From the NCBI RefSeq assembly GCF_003813865.1, contig NZ_RMVG01000007.1, positions 62,001-126,000 on the forward strand: 64,000 nucleotides of DNA, given 5' to 3'. The stretch's first letter is position 1, and every line of letters starts with the position of its first letter. The translations under genes and the position numbers were made by a program. The notes beneath the pieces were generated by a model. That model did not search any database. It saw nothing but the letters and a program-made list of their open reading frames with translations, and had not been told where the DNA came from. This DNA comes from Candidatus Pantoea deserta (GTDB lineage Bacteria; Pseudomonadota; Gammaproteobacteria; Enterobacterales; Enterobacteriaceae). Of this stretch, positions 59,413 through 64,000 are shown piece after piece.

Positions 59413-62400
59413 TGAAAACACATCTGTTAAGTACCGGTATTCGTCGCGCGCTGCTGCTGGGCAGCGTGCTGACGTTCTCTCTGCCGCTGCTGGCGGCGGA
59501 AAGCGCCAACCCCGCGCTACAGGCGCTGTTCGACCAGGCGGCCTACTGGCATCAGAAGGCGCACGATGATCTCGCGAAATCCGCGCTGCAAAAAGTGCTG
59601 ATGGTCGAGCCGAACAATGTTCAGGCGCTTTACCTGCTTGCCCTGTACTCGCAGCAGAGCGGCGACAGCGCCGGCGCGGCGCATTATCGCCAGCAGCTGA
59701 GCAGCGCCTCACCGCAGGATGCGCGCCTGGGCGAGCTGGACAAGGCGCGCCAGCTACAGACTATTCCGCAGGCGCAACTGGCGCTGGCGCGTCAGCAGGC
59801 GCAAAGCGGCAATATCGCCGCCTCGTTGCAGACGTGGCGCAATACCTTTCAGGGCGACCAACCGCCTGACAGCGTGGCGGCGGAATACTATCTGACCATG
59901 GCGGGGGATCGCACGCTGCTGCCGCAGGCGGTTGAGGCGCTGCGCCAGTTCTCAGCATCGCATCCGCAGGATACCGGCGCGAAGCTGGCGCTGGGCAAAG
60001 CGCTGACCTATCAGGACGCGACGCGTCGTGAAGGCATTGACCTGCTCGGCCCGCTGGCGGACGGCAGCCAGGAGGCCGATCGTTCGCTGCGTCAGGCGCT
60101 ATTGTGGCTGGGTCCGCAGACGTCGGACGCCGCGCTGTATCAGACCTGGCAGCAGCGCCATCCGCAAGACGCGGAGGTGATGAACTATTACCGTAAAAAC
60201 GCCGGCGGCGCGGAAAAGGGCGCAGGTTTTAGCGCGCTTAACAGTGGCGACGTCAGCGGCGCGCAGACGCGTTTTGAAACGGTGCTGAACGCCAATCCGC
60301 AGGACGCCGACGCGCTGGCCGGTATGGGCTACGTCGCGCAGCGCGCCGGCCGCTACAGCGAAGCGGCGGACTATCTGCAACGCGCGGCGCAGCTTGGCGG
60401 CGAGCGAGGAGCGGAACGGCAGCAGCAGGCCAGCGACGCGCGCTTTTATGCTCAGCTTGCCGCCGCGCAGCAGGCGCTAAAAGAGGGCGACAGCGCGCGG
60501 GCGCTGGCGCTCAGCGAGCCGCTGACGCAGGCGGACGGCGAGAAAGGCACGGCTGCAAAACTGTTCCGCGCCGACGTGCTGCGCCGCAGCAACCAGTTCA
60601 GCGAGGCGGAACAGGCGTACCGCGCTGTTTTGCAAGGCGATGCGGACAACCGCAGCGCGAAAGAGGGGCTGTTTTACGTGCTGCGCCAGCAGAATCGCAG
60701 CAGCGAAGCGAACACCCTTCTGGCGTCATTGCCCGATAGCGTGCGGCAAAGCGTTGCGCCGCGCGGCGGCGGTGACGGCGGCGGCGCGATCCGGCAGCAG
60801 GCGAAGCGCCAGCAGCAGGCGGGCAACATCGGCGCGGCGATCGCCACGCTGCAACAGGGCGTTCAGCGCTACCCCAACGATGGCTGGCTACGTCTGGACC
60901 TGGCGCGCCTTTATCGCGCCCAGGGCGATACGCTTCAGGCCGCCAGCGTGATGCAGCCCTCAATGCGCAACGGCGCGGGCAGCGGTGAGCTGTATGCCGC
61001 CGCCCTTAACGCCAGCGAAAGCGGCGGCTGGCAGCAGGCCAGTTCGCTGCTGGCGCGCATTCCCTCCGCCGCGCAGACGCGCGACATGCGCGATCTGGCC
61101 CAGCGCGTTACCTTCAACCTGCAAATGGCCACTGCCGACCAGTATCTGACGCAGGGCGCGAATACTGCTGCCGCCAATACGCTAAAGGCGCTGGCGCAGA
61201 CTCCGCCGGTGAATCCGGTCGATGCCGGTAATCTGGCGCAAAAGCTGCTGCGGGCAGGCGACGTCACGACCGCCGTGGCGATTGTGCGCGGCAATATGCA
61301 GCGCGGCGTACAGGGCAACGCGGGAGATTACGCGGCGCAGGTCGCCGTGCTGAATCAGGCCGGACTAAGCAACGAAGCCCAGAATTTTCTCAGCAATCCG
61401 GCTTTACAGGCGCGCAGCACGCCAGCGCAGCTGGCGGGTATGCGTAACGGCTACGTCATTAATGAAGCGGATCGCCTGCGCGAGCAGAAGCAGTACGCCG
61501 CCGCTTACGACAAGCTGATCGGCGCATTGCAGCGCGATCCGCAGAACCGCGATCTGATGTTCGCGATGGCTCGTCTTTATCAGGACGGCAAAATGAACAA
61601 AGAAGCGGGCGTGGTTTACGACTATCTGATGACGCAGGACACCGCCACGCAGGACGCGCGCGTCGGCGCGATCAACGTGGCGCTGGCGCAGAACAATCTG
61701 CCACGCGCTAACGAGCTGTCGCGCGGCCTACAGATGCAGCACTCTCCGGAGCGTTTACTGCTACTGGCGCGCGTCGCCGATGCCAATGGCGAGCATACTC
61801 AGGCCATGAACTATTTGCGCAGCGCGCGCGGCCAGCTGATTGGCCTACAGGGCGCGCAAAGCGGCGAGACGCCAACCCTGGGCGGTCTGGCGCTGGCCGA
61901 TAACCCCTTTATTAATCGCAGCGCCGCGCCGTCAGGGCGTTCGCCCTCCAGCTACGGCGTCGTGCTGCCGTGGCAGAACGCGTCGGCGGGCGTCACCAGC
62001 AGCGCCGTAGGGGTCACCCTGGCGAGCGGCGATAGTCTGCCGCTCCAGCAGGCGCGCACGCTGCGCCAGATCGACAGCATGATGGAAGGATTGCAGGAGA
62101 AAACCGGCACCTGGTCGCAGGGCCAGGTTCAGATACGCGCGCGCGACGGGGAGTCGGGTCTCAGCAAGCTGACTGAAGCCAAAGCGCCGCTGACCTTCTC
62201 TACCGCGCCTTATGGCGACGCGCGTTTCGATTTCACCATGACGCCGCTGTCGCTGACGGCGGGCAGCGCGGCGGGGGACGCCTGGCGCCGCTTTGGCAGC
62301 AATGCGCTGGAGCAGGCGAAAGTGGTGGCGGCGGGCAACGCGAAAGTCACCGATGTGCCGGACGCCTCAACCGATTCGCAGACGGCGTCTGGCGTTGAAC

Positions 62401-63227
62401 TGAATCTGGCGCTGAAAGGCGACAGTTACAAAATCGACCTCGGCAGTACGCCGCTGGGCCAGGACATCAGCACGCTGGTGGGCGGCGTGCAGTGGTCGCC
62501 GAAGCTGACCGACTTCCTGACGCTGATCCTCACCGGCGAGCGTCGCGCCATGACCGACAGCCTGCTCTCCTACGTGGGCGTACAGGATAAGTCGAGCGGC
62601 AAGCGCTGGGGAGAGGTGACCAAAAACGGCGGCAACGCGCTGCTCAGCTATGACAACGGCGATGCCGGCTTTTATATTGGCGGCGGCGCATACAGCTATC
62701 TCGGCGAGAACGTGGCGAGCAACCACAGCCTGAACGCCACGGCGGGCGCTTACGTGCGGCCTTTCCACGCTGATGACCGCGAGCTGAAAGTCGGCATGAG
62801 CCTGTCATGGATGGATTTCGCAAAAAATCTCAGCTATTTCAGCTACGGGCAGGGCGGCTATTTTAGCCCGCAAAACTATGCGGCGGTGTCGCTCCCGCTG
62901 GATTTCACGCGCAGGTTCGACGATCTGAGCGTGAAGGTGGGCGGCTCGGTCGGCTATCAGTCCTACAGCCAGGATCGCAGCGCCTACTTTCCGAACGATC
63001 CCGCTATGCAGTCGCAGCTGGAATCCTGGGCGGCGAGCGGCGCGGTGAAGAGCGCTTACTACAGCGGCGAAAGCAAAAACGGCATCGGCTATAACCTGCA
63101 CGCCGGGGCGGATTACAAAGTGAATAAAGAGGTGACCATCGGGGGGCAGCTTGGCTACGACACCTTTGGTGATTACAACGAAAGTACGGCACAGCTCTAC
63201 TTCCGCTATCTGTTTGGAGACAACTAA
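59412..63227 (+). CDS. bcsC: BcsC, TPR scaffold and outer-membrane cellulose porin
   Basis: 1271 residues: signal peptide (about 1-28), a very long TPR superhelix through the periplasm (about 35-800, repeated A..L/Y..A patterns), then a C-terminal beta-barrel (about 900-1271) ending in YFRYLFGDN with the usual terminal aromatics. It exports the nascent glucan across the outer membrane. It is somewhat longer than E. coli BcsC (about 1157). The TAATGA at its end couples it to bcsD. Confidence 0.95.
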   Translation: MKTHLLSTGIRRALLLGSVLTFSLPLLAAESANPALQALFDQAAYWHQKAHDDLAKSALQKVLMVEPNNVQALYLLALYSQQSGDSAGAAHYRQQLSSASPQDARLGELDKARQLQTIPQAQLALARQQAQSGNIAASLQTWRNTFQGDQPPDSVAAEYYLTMAGDRTLLPQAVEALRQFSASHPQDTGAKLALGKALTYQDATRREGIDLLGPLADGSQEADRSLRQALLWLGPQTSDAALYQTWQQRHPQDAEVMNYYRKNAGGAEKGAGFSALNSGDVSGAQTRFETVLNANPQDADALAGMGYVAQRAGRYSEAADYLQRAAQLGGERGAERQQQASDARFYAQLAAAQQALKEGDSARALALSEPLTQADGEKGTAAKLFRADVLRRSNQFSEAEQAYRAVLQGDADNRSAKEGLFYVLRQQNRSSEANTLLASLPDSVRQSVAPRGGGDGGGAIRQQAKRQQQAGNIGAAIATLQQGVQRYPNDGWLRLDLARLYRAQGDTLQAASVMQPSMRNGAGSGELYAAALNASESGGWQQASSLLARIPSAAQTRDMRDLAQRVTFNLQMATADQYLTQGANTAAANTLKALAQTPPVNPVDAGNLAQKLLRAGDVTTAVAIVRGNMQRGVQGNAGDYAAQVAVLNQAGLSNEAQNFLSNPALQARSTPAQLAGMRNGYVINEADRLREQKQYAAAYDKLIGALQRDPQNRDLMFAMARLYQDGKMNKEAGVVYDYLMTQDTATQDARVGAINVALAQNNLPRANELSRGLQMQHSPERLLLLARVADANGEHTQAMNYLRSARGQLIGLQGAQSGETPTLGGLALADNPFINRSAAPSGRSPSSYGVVLPWQNASAGVTSSAVGVTLASGDSLPLQQARTLRQIDSMMEGLQEKTGTWSQGQVQIRARDGESGLSKLTEAKAPLTFSTAPYGDARFDFTMTPLSLTAGSAAGDAWRRFGSNALEQAKVVAAGNAKVTDVPDASTDSQTASGVELNLALKGDSYKIDLGSTPLGQDISTLVGGVQWSPKLTDFLTLILTGERRAMTDSLLSYVGVQDKSSGKRWGEVTKNGGNALLSYDNGDAGFYIGGGAYSYLGENVASNHSLNATAGAYVRPFHADDRELKVGMSLSWMDFAKNLSYFSYGQGGYFSPQNYAAVSLPLDFTRRFDDLSVKVGGSVGYQSYSQDRSAYFPNDPAMQSQLESWAASGAVKSAYYSGESKNGIGYNLHAGADYKVNKEVTIGGQLGYDTFGDYNESTAQLYFRYLFGDN

Positions 63228-63670
63228 TGAGTGAGCATTCGGACGTCGTCAGCCATACGCATCAGCCCGGCTGGTTCGATCTGGTCAGCGTCATGATTGA
63301 AGGAATGATCGCCAATGCGGGTAAAGAGGAGGCGGAAGCCTTTCTCCATAGCATGGGCGATTCGCTGGCGGCACGCTATCCTTTGCCTGAAGCGCGCACC
63401 GTGCAGGATCTGGAGCGTGAGTTCAATCTGCAACTGGCCCGTTTCAACTGGGGCTTTGTGCAGCTGCAACCGCAGGACGCGGCTATTCTGCTGAAGCACT
63501 ACGCGCTTCCCGCAGGTGATAACGCGCTGGAAGCAGCGAACTGGCAGTCAGCGCTGGCCGCCGTGCTGGCGGGTCTGTACAGCGGCTGGCTGCGCGCCCA
63601 GGGCGGCGGCGCGGCGGTCGCCGTGGTGCTGGAGCTTAACGACGGCCATACCCTGCACTATCGATATTAA
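63227..63670 (+). CDS. bcsD: BcsD, cellulose crystallisation subunit
   Basis: 147 residues matching BcsD ([51 protein letters not shown] end). In Komagataeibacter BcsD octamers line up synthase complexes for crystalline cellulose; E. coli lacks it. Its presence with a Pro-rich partner defines a type I-like operon. It overlaps bcsC by one base and is followed by bcsZ after 12 bp. Confidence 0.94.
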   Translation: MSEHSDVVSHTHQPGWFDLVSVMIEGMIANAGKEEAEAFLHSMGDSLAARYPLPEARTVQDLEREFNLQLARFNWGFVQLQPQDAAILLKHYALPAGDNALEAANWQSALAAVLAGLYSGWLRAQGGGAAVAVVLELNDGHTLHYRY

Positions 63671-63682
63671 CGGAGCAACGTG

Positions 63683-64000
63683 ATGATTAAGCCAGCCTGG
63701 CTGCGATGGACGATATTTTTTATGGTGATGATGGTGAGCGCGCAGGCGTCGGCAGACGGCTGGAGCACCTTCAAGAGCCGCTTTCTTACTGCCGAAGGTC
63801 GAATTGTCGATAACGCCAACAACAACGTCAGCCATACCGAAGGGCAGGGTTACGGCATGCTGCTGGCCGTGGCAAACGACGATCGCGCGACTTTCGATCG
63901 GCTGTGGAGCTGGACGCGCCAGCATCTGCTGAATACGCAGAACGACCTGTTTTACTGGCGTTATACGCCGGATGCGAGCGAGCCGGTGGCGGACAAGAAC
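63683..64000 (+). CDS. bcsZ: BcsZ, periplasmic endo-1,4-beta-glucanase (GH8), C-terminus outside window
   Basis: 106 codons visible, open to the window end. Signal peptide (about 1-24, ending ASA), then the GH8 start GWSTFKSRFLTAEGRIVDNANN and the general-acid motif HTEGQGYGMLLAVA with its catalytic Glu. It trims cellulose in the periplasm and affects fibre quality. GGAG lies 7 nt before the ATG. In E. coli bcsZ precedes bcsC; here it follows bcsD. Confidence 0.94.
   Translation, partial: MIKPAWLRWTIFFMVMMVSAQASADGWSTFKSRFLTAEGRIVDNANNNVSHTEGQGYGMLLAVANDDRATFDRLWSWTRQHLLNTQNDLFYWRYTPDASEPVADKN

Overview
The window is chromosomal DNA from a gamma-proteobacterium of the order Enterobacterales. 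Protein lengths, gene order and regulatory sites (CpxR box, met boxes, glp operator, the CpxQ sRNA) match the E. coli pattern closely. The family is most likely Erwiniaceae (Pantoea, Mixta or Erwinia type). The reasons are two genes missing from loci where E. coli has them (gpmM between envC and yibN, menA between rraA and hslU), a BcsD-containing cellulose operon, and local gene order. That placement is inference; the order-level placement is firm.

Layout. 1-7.2 kb: end of a family-9 glycosyltransferase gene, yibQ and envC, then yibN-grxC-secB-gpsA, cysE and trmL (envelope division factors, redox, export chaperone, phospholipid and cysteine precursors). 7.2-10.1 kb: the Cpx envelope-stress system, cpxRA divergent from cpxP, with a consensus CpxR box and the 3'UTR sRNA CpxQ. 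10.1-18.8 kb: a small KGG-repeat stress protein, fieF, pfkA, sbp, cdh, tpiA, yiiQ, fpr, emrD. 18.8-30.6 kb: glpFKX, zapB, rraA, hslVU, ftsN, cytR, priA, rpmE. 30.7-34.1 kb: an AT-rich two-partner secretion pair (TpsB plus an unusually short TpsA), probably acquired. 34.2-39.6 kb: the methionine regulon metJ / metBL / metF with met-box arrays. 39.6-43.8 kb: an accessory stretch with a cytosolic gamma-glutamyltransferase-like enzyme, an orphan XRE regulator behind a large inverted repeat, a MESH1-like small alarmone hydrolase, and the ohrR-ohr peroxide pair. 43.9-46.2 kb: eptB and tRNA-Pro(CGG), whose 3' end is part of a 164-bp tandem repeat. 46.2-53.1 kb: a long non-coding stretch and the dppABCDF dipeptide importer. 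53.1-64.0 kb: a type-I-like cellulose operon, bcsO-Q-A-B-C-D-Z, with bcsZ running off the window.

How the genes work together. Several blocks concern the envelope: LPS modification (GT9, EptB), septation (EnvC, ZapB, FtsN), Cpx stress signalling with its sRNA, periplasmic binding proteins, the TPS exoprotein and cellulose export. The central-metabolism genes are single conserved copies.

The most interesting non-textbook signals are the tRNA-Pro 3'-end tandem repeats with a closed multi-hairpin module, a decamer (AAGCGAGGCG) recurring only in intergenic DNA, the 62-nt imperfect inverted repeat upstream of the XRE gene, the compact TPS locus, and the heat-shock-like hslVU promoter followed by a terminator-like 5'UTR hairpin.
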